From: Terasakiella sp. SH-1
GTDB lineage: Bacteria > Pseudomonadota > Alphaproteobacteria > Rhodospirillales > Terasakiellaceae
Length of the DNA stretch: 64,000 nt
Reading direction: 5' to 3'
Assembly (NCBI RefSeq): GCF_004564135.1
Contig: NZ_CP038255.1
Coordinates: 1,272,501-1,336,500 of the forward strand
The notes beneath the pieces were generated by a model. It made no database searches and was not told the origin of the DNA. It saw nothing but the letters and a program-made list of their open reading frames with translations. The translations under genes were made by a program, and so were the position numbers. Shown here in pieces: positions 43,863 to 51,977 of this stretch (position 1 is its first letter; each line of letters begins with the position of its first letter).

Positions 43863-46000
43863 GACGTGCCACCTCTTAAAGCACATTCCTTGGACCATAA
43901 GTCGGCATATTCCCCACCCAAATTCATCAGTTCTTCATGGGTACCTTGCTCAAAAAGCTCACCGTTTTTATTAAGAACCAAAATCTGGTCACTGTCTTTG
44001 ATCTGAGAAAGCTGGTGTGTAGCAAAAATGACGGTTCGCCCACTGGAAATTTCATCCATATTCTTTCGGATACTATGTTCATCATCAAGGCTGAGCCCTG
44101 AAAGCGCATCATCAATCATAAGAATCTTAGGATTTCGTATTAATGCCCGAGCCAGTGCTAGCTTCTGGCGTTGACCTGAAGATAAGTTAGCCGCCCCTTC
44201 TTCAAGCTGTGTCTCATAACCATCTGCAAACTCTTTAATCTCATCATGCAGCCCAACCATTTTTGTCGCCCATATGACACGTTCCATTGAAGCCGTTGGC
44301 ATCGGGCGCAGAATGTTTTCACGGATGGTTTCAGCAAAGAAAGTATTTTCTTTGCCGACAAGCGTGACGTTTAACCGTAAATGGCGGGGATCAATGGTGC
44401 GAATTTCGTTTCCTTCAAAAGAAATCGTTCCATCATCGGGGCGCAAAAGCCCTTGCATTAAACGCATCAGAGATGACTTTCCGCAACCAGAAGGGCCAAC
44501 AAGTGCAATACGCTGTCGCGGTTGAATTTCAAAATTCAGGTTTGAAAGAACTTTATGGCCTTCATTATAGGTCAGGGACACATCGTTAAATTCAATACCA
44601 CCACGCAATGTCGGTGAAATGCCCTGCCCTCTGGCTTCCCCTTTTCGGTTAATAACACTGCCTAACCCTTCAATAGCGGAATTAAAGCGATCAAAGTCAA
44701 CAGACATGGTCACAAGTTGAACCAGTGGGCCTGTAACCTTGCCTGCCAACATATTAACACCGATCAAAACACCGGGGGTCAGTTGCTCATCAAAGACCAA
44801 AAGAACGCCAACAAAAATAACGGTCACAGTCATAAGCTGCTGTAACGTCGCACTTACCTGTGCTGACTTTTCCGACATTTTCCCCAGCTCAAGGTTGGCT
44901 AATGTCGAGCTTGATGAATACTCTTCCCAGCTTTTTTTTAGAATCGATTCAAGACTTAAGGTTTTTACTGTTTCAATGCCCGTAATGGAATTCATCAAGA
45001 TGGATTGTTTTTGAGTTTCATGACGTCCAACTTGCTGCATAACGCCTTTTTGCCGTTTGGTCGAAAAGACGTTATTCAGCCCGATCAACAAAGCAAAAAC
45101 GAGAACAACACCAAAGAGCTGAGGACTATAGAGCAGCAAAATCGGCACAAAAACAAATAACCCGGTTGCATCCAAGACAGTCCCAAAAAGCTTACTAACG
45201 AGAAACTGCTTGATTTTGATAACTTGCTGTACGGTTTTGATCAGTGAAGTTGGAGAGTTTTGGTGAAAATAGCCGACAGACTGCCCCATAAGGCTGGAGA
45301 AAGCCTGCACATTAAGCTTAACTTCAACTTTGCTGACGAAAAACAGAATAAGATATTTGCGCAAATAGGCAAAAACACCATTAAACAGCTGTGCAACAAC
45401 AATACCTGCCGCAATAACAATTAGTGTAGAATGTGCCTCATAATTCACAACCTTGTCTAAAACAGTCATAATATAGACAACGGGTAAAAAACCGAAAATA
45501 TGCAGCAGGAAAGAAATCCCCAAAAGTTGGAGCATAATCAGCTTATGATCCACCATTTCCCGGAAAAACCAGCTCAGGCTAAAAGGGTTATCATCATTAA
45601 GGATACCCACCTTGCGTTTAAGTAGGACCATGTCACCGGCCCAAACCTTTTCAAGGGTTTCCTGATTAATATATTCCAGCTTGGCATCAGAAGAAAGCGG
45701 GTCCAAAATCGCAACACAATCCTCGCCGTCACTTGATGGACACCATCTTGCTAAAATTACATATCGATTATTCGTAAACCTGAGAATTACAGGAAAAGCT
45801 GAATCCAGTTTTGAGATTTCATCCCATGAACTGGAAATAGACTTGGCCGTCAACCTATTGGCATTTGCAATCGTCAGCAACGTAGCAATATCTACATCAC
45901 TTTCTTCTTGTAATGCATTTTCATGTAGCAACCGTTCAACACCGAGCTCCACCCCATGTTGTCGTGCCGCCAAGACAAGGCTTCTTATCCCCGAATTCAT
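43859..46000 (-). CDS. Type I secretion ABC transporter (peptidase-like, membrane and ATPase domains)
   Basis: The 713-residue exporter has an N-terminal C39-like domain (1-130) with no catalytic cysteine, so it binds rather than cleaves substrate, as in HlyB. Membrane domain: about 155-430. ATPase domain: about 470-713, with Walker A GPSGCGKSS, signature LSSGQRQKLALARAL and H-loop ATHQLSQI. Walker B reads ILMIDDALSGLS: the catalytic glutamate usual after the aspartate is an aspartate here, and the D-loop is altered. It lies downstream of the giant repeat protein gene and overlaps the adaptor gene, so the three should form a secretion unit. An outer-membrane TolC partner is not in the window. 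Confidence 0.92.
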   Translation of the reverse strand: MNSGIRSLVLAARQHGVELGVERLLHENALQEESDVDIATLLTIANANRLTAKSISSSWDEISKLDSAFPVILRFTNNRYVILARWCPSSDGEDCVAILDPLSSDAKLEYINQETLEKVWAGDMVLLKRKVGILNDDNPFSLSWFFREMVDHKLIMLQLLGISFLLHIFGFLPVVYIMTVLDKVVNYEAHSTLIVIAAGIVVAQLFNGVFAYLRKYLILFFVSKVEVKLNVQAFSSLMGQSVGYFHQNSPTSLIKTVQQVIKIKQFLVSKLFGTVLDATGLFVFVPILLLYSPQLFGVVLVFALLIGLNNVFSTKRQKGVMQQVGRHETQKQSILMNSITGIETVKTLSLESILKKSWEEYSSSSTLANLELGKMSEKSAQVSATLQQLMTVTVIFVGVLLVFDEQLTPGVLIGVNMLAGKVTGPLVQLVTMSVDFDRFNSAIEGLGSVINRKGEARGQGISPTLRGGIEFNDVSLTYNEGHKVLSNLNFEIQPRQRIALVGPSGCGKSSLMRLMQGLLRPDDGTISFEGNEIRTIDPRHLRLNVTLVGKENTFFAETIRENILRPMPTASMERVIWATKMVGLHDEIKEFADGYETQLEEGAANLSSGQRQKLALARALIRNPKILMIDDALSGLSLDDEHSIRKNMDEISSGRTVIFATHQLSQIKDSDQILVLNKNGELFEQGTHEELMNLGGEYADLWSKECALRGGTS

Positions 46001-46029
46001 ACCACCTCACCGCCGATATAAAAATTGAA

Positions 46030-46060
46030 GCAGCATGCCCCGTTATCCAAGGCATGCTGC
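46030..46060 (-). terminator. Intra-operon stem-loop between substrate and transporter genes
   Basis: GCAGCATGCC (46030-46039) and GGCATGCTGC (46051-46060) are perfectly complementary over 10 bp. On the minus strand the hairpin is followed by TTCAATTTTTAT. It lies in the 108-bp gap between the repeat-protein gene and the ABC gene and probably attenuates transcription into the transporter genes. Confidence 0.7.
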
Positions 46061-46108
46061 AACATAACTGATGCTCTATCCTAAACAGATATTTGTTCAG
46101 GTATACGA

Positions 46109-49100
46109 CTAAATGACAGATTCCTGTTCATATTGTTTATCATCATCCTGATTTTCGTCAGTGCTGTTATGAGCAACATCTTCATGCTCCTCATATGTAG
46201 CGCCCTGATTGTCTGCCTGATTTCCAGCATCATCCAGAACATTGGCTTTGTCAGACATGTCCGTATCCATGTTCTCCTGATCGCCATTTTCTTCATTTTG
46301 GGCCAGAACATCATGATCATCCTGTTCTTGGGATGTATCCTCTTCCTGTTTAATACCCAAGTCATCAGAATTATCATTTGCGGCCCATTCTGTGGGCGCT
46401 TCATTGCCTTCTTCATCATCGAAGAAATCATTTTGGCTCAAATAAGTCGGCATTTCCAAACCGTTTTCCCAAGCAAAAGATGGTTCTTCAGGGAATGGAA
46501 TGTCAATGTCATCTTCCAAACTTGCAGGCGGTGCAGGCAATTCAAATGAATCTGGGAATTCAAATCCGGTTTTCGTTGTCAAAGCCTCATCGAATGTGAT
46601 GGACATGGAGCCATCTTCATTCATGCTAAATCCAGCTTCGTCAATATCCTGCACATTGGTTGTCGTGCCATACTCATTGTGTTCCCAAATCTCCACATGA
46701 GGTTCTTCCCCATTTGGCAGATTAGCCACACGAATATGTCCGCCGTGCTCGATATAGGTATCAACCCCATAAGAGCCATCCTGCATCTGCCAGGTAATTG
46801 TGTCACCTTCTTCTGCCGGGTAACTGCTGTAATGACTTTCACGGCCATCACCGCTTACAAAGCTTGCAGATCCATCTGCAAATTTCGTAAAGCTGGCATC
46901 ATCTGGGAAGCGTCCCTCCACATCCGGGTAATTATAGACATAGCTTGGCTCATTACCCGTAGCATTCGGATAAAATTCCTGCGTTGCCCCGTTTGGACAA
47001 TTTGCCGTTTGGTGACCATCTGTATGCCAGGTAAATTCATATCCATCCGGGCGACTCAGAGTCATGGAGCCATCTTCGTTTGTAACCGTCGTGCCGACCC
47101 CTTCTGGGTATTCACCCATGCCATATTCAGATGGGTTTGGATAAATCTCTACACCAAGGTCAACATCATCTAAGTCCCCACCGGTCATGGCAGCGGACAG
47201 AATATCACCGACCGAAGCGCCGAAAATACCTTCTTCAGGCAGATCCATGATGTTGGTTTCCAAATTCCAGCTTGTACCATCAGCCTGATAAAGATCAACT
47301 AAAGAGCCATCTAGCCTACTTATGCCGTCAAAACCAGCATCTTCGGCGACCCCAAAGGCAAAACCACCTGTTGGTACCTGAAATTCAAATGAACCGTCAT
47401 CTTTGGCAATGGCAATATCACCATTGAAGTTAGACTGCTGTGCCCCATCGATATTGTAGAAATATCCACCATCGGGTTGGACTGATGCCCAATCGCCACT
47501 GTCATCATCACTGTAACGATAAACACCATCATCAGACATGCCCATGGATGTCGCTTCAAAGCCATCTTCCATGGAAGTCGTACGATAGCCACCATCCGGG
47601 TCGGATGTGTGGGTTTCTTGGGTGTGTGGATTATAAAGACTGGTTGAGCCATCTTCATAAGTGGTCATTTCAATACCATCGGCATTCACAGCAACCGTCG
47701 TGCCTGATGGATATTGAGTTTCTTTAGAACCGTCATCGTAATTAATCACAACGGCAGTATCGGAAATTTCCATACCGTCAATCTCGGAACCTTCTGCATA
47801 ATCAAGGGAGACGTTACCATATGATGTATCAAGATTGGTTAAGTTATCTGGATCTGGGAACTCATCTTTCCAAGACAAATCAACATTAGAGGCATCCGTT
47901 TTAAAACCGCTGCCATCTTCATAGGTAATCGTAACCGTATCACCATCCTGCGTGTAACTTACAGGCAAGCCCATATCAGTACCCACTTGCTCGTCAAGTG
48001 CAACACCTGGCTGGTATTCAACAAACATAGCCCCATCAGGTGACATGGTTACGTTGGAAACATCGCTGCCCTCTTCGTAACTTGCAATCAGGTTGCCATC
48101 CCAATGAGTTTCCAAAGAAGTCACCCCTTCAGGGAACTGTTCAAGGAAGCTTGTGTCAACCGTTTCTGCGGGGGCTTTAAAGCCACTGCCGTCTGGGTAC
48201 TGCACTGTAATCATGCCGTCTTCGATGCTGAATTCAGCAGGCATGGCATCACCACCCAAGACCATATCAGGGCCAGGAACGAAGTCTTCGCTATATTCGG
48301 TAAACTGATGACCATCTGCCGTCGTGGTCATGCTGAGAACATCGCCACCTTCTTCAAAGGTGATTTTTGTCTCACCCGTATAGCTACTGGTAGAAATTTG
48401 AGAAACCTCACCTGGCAAGCCTTCCGTCCAGCCCATATCAACGTTGTCAGCAGCCGTGTTGTAGCTTGTACCATCGGCATAGGTGATGATTACATTTTCA
48501 CCGTTACCATAAGTGAGATAGCCTGTCGGTGCACCCAAGCCTTCACCAAGTGATGCCCCCAGATCGACCTGAATTTCATGTTCGATCACATGGAAGCCAC
48601 CTTCAGTGCTATATTCAATAGATGTATAAGTAGTGTAACCTTCACCATCTGCATTCACAGTATCAACACGCCCACCATCATATTCGCGCGTATAGCTGCC
48701 ATCACCGGGGCCTTGCTCCACATAGCCATCAACATGTTCGGTGACGTAAGACCCATCTGTTTGCGTGGTCGTGACGTTCCCATCCACATCTTGAGCCTCA
48801 GTGCTACCATCTGTAAATGTGGTTACATAAGAGCCATCGGCCTGTGTAAGAGACACATTGCCATCACTATCACCCGTTTCAACCACACCATCGGGGGTCT
48901 CTTGACGATAAGAACCGTCTTCTTCCGTGATCCGTATAGTCCCCTGACCATCGCCTTCTTCAATGCGACCATCGGCATATTCTGTCTTATAGCTGCCGTT
49001 CTCCTGCGTAACTGTTACGTTACCATCAGCATCACCTGTACGAACAGAACCATCATTTTGATTATGGGTAAAGGCCCCTGTTGAATCACCTCTTTCCGTT

Positions 49101-49741
49101 GAACCATCGGCATGTTCAAACGTGTAATCGCCATTTGCATCAACAGATTTCACAGCCCCATCCGGCATGGTTTGGGTATAAGAACCATCTTCCTGAGTAA
49201 CCTGAACAGTGCCGTCTGCCAATGTGGTTTGTACGGAGCCGTCTTCCAGAACAATCTCATCTGTAACTTCAGGCTCAGGCGGTTCTTGATCCATGGCTTG
49301 AATATCAACATTCTGACTGGCTTGCAGATAGTCCATGGCATCGCTATCACCGGATGCAAGTGTGAGCGGCGGTTCTGCATTGCTCCAAGAAATATTGCCT
49401 TCGCTGTCCATGCTGGTATAACCGCCCTGACCGTCATAAAGCGTCATGCTGCCATCCGCATTGCTCCAGAAACCAGAGCCATCATCATTATAAACACTCA
49501 TGGACCCATCAGCACGCATATACATGCTGGAACCATCCTCAAAACGATGGCTTTCAGAACCATCGGCACTACGAGAATGGTATTCATTGCCTTTAGATAC
49601 ACTGACATAGCCGTCATAGGTGAAGACTGTCGTGCCATCGGCGTAACTTACGTAAAAGAAATCACTATCAGCGCTGTTGTCACCAAAGCTCCAAGATGCG
49701 TTATCTAAGTTGACTGGAAAAGATGGAAAAGAGAAAGCCAT
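46109..49741 (-). CDS. Giant acidic DG-repeat protein, likely type I secretion substrate
   Basis: The 1210-residue protein has no N-terminal signal peptide. Residues about 34-120 and 166-372 are built of 9-residue units with the pattern x-(D/N)-G followed by six residues (for example EDGSYTQTM, PDGVVETGD). The second block has 23 consecutive units and a 27-residue superperiod. Residues 404-672 contain three copies of a ~91-residue unit (ITYADG, then NVD, FP and YEEGSDV landmarks). Residues 700-1060 are further DG-rich, and the last 140 residues are extremely acidic. No RTX GGxGxDxxx repeats are seen. GGGAG precedes the start. Its position before transporter genes suggests a secreted surface or matrix protein. 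Confidence 0.85.
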   Translation of the reverse strand: MAFSFPSFPVNLDNASWSFGDNSADSDFFYVSYADGTTVFTYDGYVSVSKGNEYHSRSADGSESHRFEDGSSMYMRADGSMSVYNDDGSGFWSNADGSMTLYDGQGGYTSMDSEGNISWSNAEPPLTLASGDSDAMDYLQASQNVDIQAMDQEPPEPEVTDEIVLEDGSVQTTLADGTVQVTQEDGSYTQTMPDGAVKSVDANGDYTFEHADGSTERGDSTGAFTHNQNDGSVRTGDADGNVTVTQENGSYKTEYADGRIEEGDGQGTIRITEEDGSYRQETPDGVVETGDSDGNVSLTQADGSYVTTFTDGSTEAQDVDGNVTTTQTDGSYVTEHVDGYVEQGPGDGSYTREYDGGRVDTVNADGEGYTTYTSIEYSTEGGFHVIEHEIQVDLGASLGEGLGAPTGYLTYGNGENVIITYADGTSYNTAADNVDMGWTEGLPGEVSQISTSSYTGETKITFEEGGDVLSMTTTADGHQFTEYSEDFVPGPDMVLGGDAMPAEFSIEDGMITVQYPDGSGFKAPAETVDTSFLEQFPEGVTSLETHWDGNLIASYEEGSDVSNVTMSPDGAMFVEYQPGVALDEQVGTDMGLPVSYTQDGDTVTITYEDGSGFKTDASNVDLSWKDEFPDPDNLTNLDTSYGNVSLDYAEGSEIDGMEISDTAVVINYDDGSKETQYPSGTTVAVNADGIEMTTYEDGSTSLYNPHTQETHTSDPDGGYRTTSMEDGFEATSMGMSDDGVYRYSDDDSGDWASVQPDGGYFYNIDGAQQSNFNGDIAIAKDDGSFEFQVPTGGFAFGVAEDAGFDGISRLDGSLVDLYQADGTSWNLETNIMDLPEEGIFGASVGDILSAAMTGGDLDDVDLGVEIYPNPSEYGMGEYPEGVGTTVTNEDGSMTLSRPDGYEFTWHTDGHQTANCPNGATQEFYPNATGNEPSYVYNYPDVEGRFPDDASFTKFADGSASFVSGDGRESHYSSYPAEEGDTITWQMQDGSYGVDTYIEHGGHIRVANLPNGEEPHVEIWEHNEYGTTTNVQDIDEAGFSMNEDGSMSITFDEALTTKTGFEFPDSFELPAPPASLEDDIDIPFPEEPSFAWENGLEMPTYLSQNDFFDDEEGNEAPTEWAANDNSDDLGIKQEEDTSQEQDDHDVLAQNEENGDQENMDTDMSDKANVLDDAGNQADNQGATYEEHEDVAHNSTDENQDDDKQYEQESVI
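47726..48532 (-). repeat. Three ~91-residue tandem units inside the giant protein
   Basis: Units begin near residues 404, 501 and 592. Each has a (V/I)TxxYxDGxxF/Y strand, an NVD or TVD motif, an EFP-like turn, (Y/F)(E/A)EGS(D/E), and a closing DGxxFxEY pattern. The third copy is less complete. Confidence 0.7.
48626..49246 (-). repeat. 23 tandem 9-residue DG units (27-bp period) inside the giant protein
   Basis: Residues 166-372 divide without gaps into 9-residue units starting x-D-G (or N-G). Every third unit is similar (xDGNVTxTQ, xDGSYxTEx, xDGxxExGD), giving an 81-bp higher-order period. The pattern is like the PDGT 'G-box' repeats of the TCP10/CPAP C-terminal domain, which form a free-standing beta-sheet. 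Confidence 0.8.
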
Positions 49742-49810
49742 TTATCATGCTCCCAAAAAATATTGTTGCCCTCTAAAAGGACGGAATTTGATGCTTAAAA
49801 GTGTGGATAG

Positions 49811-50200
49811 TTATGCGCTTGCTTTTTTAACCGGGATTTCATCGCCCTTAAGGGAGGCGAGCATATGTTCCGCAACAGCCATTCGCTGACTAGCGTTTGT
49901 AAGTTGGTCCTGTAACGCTAACATTGATTGCTTGGCTTCATCATATTCCTGCTGGGCTTTTAAAGTGATCTCATCCACTTCTTTTTGGCGCGCCTGGCGC
50001 TTTCTCAATTCTTCTAAAGCATGCTCCTGAACAGTAAGGTGTTCCTGCATACCTTCTTCAAAACGCGCCCGTCGGCGCTTGGCTTCCTCCGCAATTTTTT
50101 GCGGATCGGAATTGGTTGTCGAATTGCTCTTTGTATGTGCTGCTTGAACAGCCTTCTGCATTACATCGAGCTGAGATTTAATTCTTTCATTCAAAGCCAT
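49811..50200 (-). CDS. Small coiled-coil protein upstream of the secretion genes
   Basis: The 129-residue form starts MALNERIKSQLDVMQKAVQA, with AGGAG 8 bp before the ATG; the longer frame to 50290 is not supported. It is almost wholly helical, with a heptad-rich stretch from about residue 35 to 115 (EEAKRRRARFEEGMQEHLTV, then ITLKAQQEYDEAKQSML), and is highly charged. It has no signal peptide. It lies 69 bp before the giant repeat protein gene on the same strand, so it is probably the first gene of the cassette. A cytosolic chaperone or adaptor role for the substrate is a guess from position. Confidence 0.75.
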   Translation of the reverse strand: MALNERIKSQLDVMQKAVQAAHTKSNSTTNSDPQKIAEEAKRRRARFEEGMQEHLTVQEHALEELRKRQARQKEVDEITLKAQQEYDEAKQSMLALQDQLTNASQRMAVAEHMLASLKGDEIPVKKASA

Positions 50201-50313
50201 ATTTTCTACTCCTAAGTGAACTCCACATTGTATGCACGGTATCAAAAGGAACAAATGATAGCCACTATGCAAAAGAATAATGTTTCTCACGCAATACTAT
50301 CTTTATAGGCTGA

Positions 50314-50634
50314 ATGGTTACGACAGGCTATTTTATCTCGGAAAGCTCTGTTTATCGGTTACTCAAAAGCCATGACCTGATCACCAGTCCAGCTTACGTG
50401 GTCATCAAAGCAGCCAATGAGTTCAGGGATAAGACAACAGCACCAAATCAAATGTGGCAGACAGATTTTACCTACTTCAAGATCATTGGCTGGGGTTGGT
50501 ATTATCTATCGACAATCCTGGATGACTATTCGCGCTATATCATCGCCTGGAAGCTATGTACGTCAATGAAAGTAGGTGACGTGAAAGATACGCTGGATCT
50601 TGCCCTGCAAGCTTCCGGCTATGATCAGGTGTGA
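50314..50634 (+). pseudogene. Fragment of an IS3-family transposase (orfB, integrase core)
   Basis: The 106-codon frame covers the middle of an IS3-type OrfB: ISESSVYRLLKSHDLI, then PNQMWQTDFTYFKIIGWGWY (first catalytic Asp) and STILDDYSRYIIAWKL. It ends at ASGYDQV before the second catalytic Asp and Glu. A stop codon lies directly before the first methionine, so the 5' part is also lost. No inverted repeats are visible. It is debris from an old insertion. Confidence 0.85.
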
Positions 50635-50635
50635 T

Positions 50636-51258
50636 TTCCCTTAACTTATAGCGCGACCGCTGCTCTAAGTGTTTGGTCTCTTTTTTGGTTAATCGTGCAA
50701 CAGAAATAATCTCAAGATTAACGCCACTTGGATGGTTGCACACATTCAAAATGAGGCCTTGGCAGTATTTAGGTAAATCTGCGATCAATCTGCCAAATTG
50801 GATGTCGTATTTATGACGGGCAGGACCAAACAACTTTTGTCGGGCCTGTGAAATACTTTCAGCTTTTGTTTTAAGGGCAGCATATGTTTTTCGTGAAGAT
50901 GCCTGTTTTTGTTGTTGGCGTCTAGCTTCCGCTTCTTGTTTTTCTATGGCTTTAGCATGCTGTTTTTTTGCGGCCTGTTTTTTAGCCATATTGGCCTTAG
51001 CTTCGTTTAGAAGTTGTTCTAAGTTTTGGGCAGAAGTTGTTATTCCCTGCGGTTTTTTTGAATAAAGTGTATTTTCAAGGCCACTGGCTGCAAACTCAAT
51101 TCTATGCCGAAGACCTGAGGGTGTCATAGACATAAAGTCAGGGGTCTTCCAGCGTAATGTGCGATACTCCTCTAAAACCTTTTCTGCGTAGGCATTACCG
51201 TTTTGATTTAGCAGGCCTGCTGGTTTGCCATCCTTCTGTTTGGTTATCGTGTTGATGC
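50636..51258 (-). pseudogene. Truncated gene of unknown function abutting IS3 debris
   Basis: The minus frame is open from about 51258 (INTITKQKDGKPAGLLNQNG, then YAEKVLEEYRTLRWKTPDF) through MSMTPSGLRHRIEFAASGLE, a lysine- and alanine-rich coiled coil (MAKKQAAKKQHAKAIEKQEA) and ISVARLTKKETKHLEQRSRY. The downstream continuation to 50540 is just the antisense of the transposase fragment, so the true 3' end is lost. No start codon is found in the first 40 codons, so the 5' end is probably lost as well. I do not know the family. Confidence 0.55.
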
Positions 51259-51378
51259 CCTCGCATCAGAAGCATAGCAAAAATGGCCTGAAAGCCTATA
51301 AGCTAAAAGGCACACAATCTCAGTGTGATTGGTTCAAGGCAACGTTTGCTAATCAGGATGGCTAGATAAATTTCGCCA

Positions 51379-51579
51379 TTAATTCATCATCACGTATGCA
51401 AAGAGTACAAATGCCGCAATAGCAATGAGGTTGAGAAGCCGAGTCTTGTTTGGCGTTTGACTAATGTCAGCTTTACAAAACGGGCATGTGTTTGCTTGAA
51501 ACTCAGCTGGCTTCCCGCACTCAGAACAGATGAACTTTGTGTATGATTTTGTTTTTGGGACACGCTGTTTATATGCCAT
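51379..51579 (-). CDS. Small zinc-ribbon membrane protein
   Basis: The 66-residue product starts MAYKQRVPKTKSYTKFICSE. It contains a zinc ribbon (CSECGKPAEFQANTCPFC) and one C-terminal membrane helix (LLNLIAIAAFVLFAYVMMN), so it should be tail-anchored with the ribbon in the cytosol. The longer frame to 51663 has no better start. The ribosome binding site is weak. Function is unknown; the adjacent 50.3-51.3 kb DNA is transposon debris. Confidence 0.6.
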   Translation of the reverse strand: MAYKQRVPKTKSYTKFICSECGKPAEFQANTCPFCKADISQTPNKTRLLNLIAIAAFVLFAYVMMN

Positions 51580-51781
51580 GATGGTTTTGAACCTTATTTC
51601 AAGGCTTACCGGATTGCCAAGAAAATCAATTATTCCTGAGAAACGTGGTTTGCTTAACCTCAACCGGGCAGCCTACAGTTTTATACACTATTTAGATTCG
51701 TATGGAATGTATGGCTGTTTGGTTCGTTGAATTTTTCAATATAGCATTGATTTTTTGTGGTACCTATGTGGTACCTAGAAG

Positions 51782-51821
51782 AAAACAAGGGCTTAGCTAA
51801 AATTAGCTAAGCCCTTGTTTT
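51782..51821. terminator. Hairpin with 19-bp perfect arms next to the att copy
   Basis: Arms at 51782-51800 and 51803-51821 are exact inverted complements around two bases. The A and T ends make it a plausible bidirectional terminator. In position it corresponds to the stem-loop that follows tRNA-Pro at 53469-53502. Confidence 0.75.
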
Positions 51822-51822
51822 A

Positions 51823-51841
51823 TATGGTCGGGACAGCGGGA
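51823..51841. repeat. Attachment-site copy (duplicate of the tRNA-Pro 3' end)
   Basis: TATGGTCGGGACAGCGGGA is identical to 53505-53523, which covers the tRNA-Pro 3' end and CCA. Such duplications mark the distal boundary of elements that integrate into tRNA genes. Confidence 0.88.
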
Positions 51842-51977
51842 CTACAACCAAAATCCAAAAAGAAGCTTTAATTCAATAGCTTATCCACCTTCGATGTAAG
51901 TATGGAAGGGGTGTAATTCATACGTACACTTACATCGGTCAGAAAGCAAGCCCTTTCCCCTACCCTCAAAATGGTCG

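Larger units (their letters stand above)
51586..51977. other. Gap holding the distal end of the tRNA-Pro element
   Basis: No gene is seen. The stretch holds a tandem TGTGGTACCTA pair (51756-51777), a perfect 19-bp-arm hairpin (51782-51821), the 19-bp att duplication (51823-51841), and two inverted copies of GATGTAAGT (51893-51901 and 51928-51936), which recur near the tRNA end of the element. Confidence 0.7.

Noticed and set aside
46133-49708. Several long plus-strand ORFs opposite the giant repeat gene (for example 48578-49084 and 49112-49708)
   Set aside because: They are antisense shadows produced by the repetitive GC-balanced coding strand; they have no ribosome binding sites and read as isoleucine/histidine-rich low complexity.
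46109-49741. RTX toxin identity of the giant protein
   Set aside because: No GGxGxDxxx nonapeptide blocks are seen; the 9-residue units are of a different pattern (xDG followed by alternating polar residues).
50540-51133. 197-codon minus ORF as an intact gene
   Set aside because: Its last 30 codons are antisense to the IS3 transposase fragment and its frame is open upstream without a start, so it is a truncated gene.
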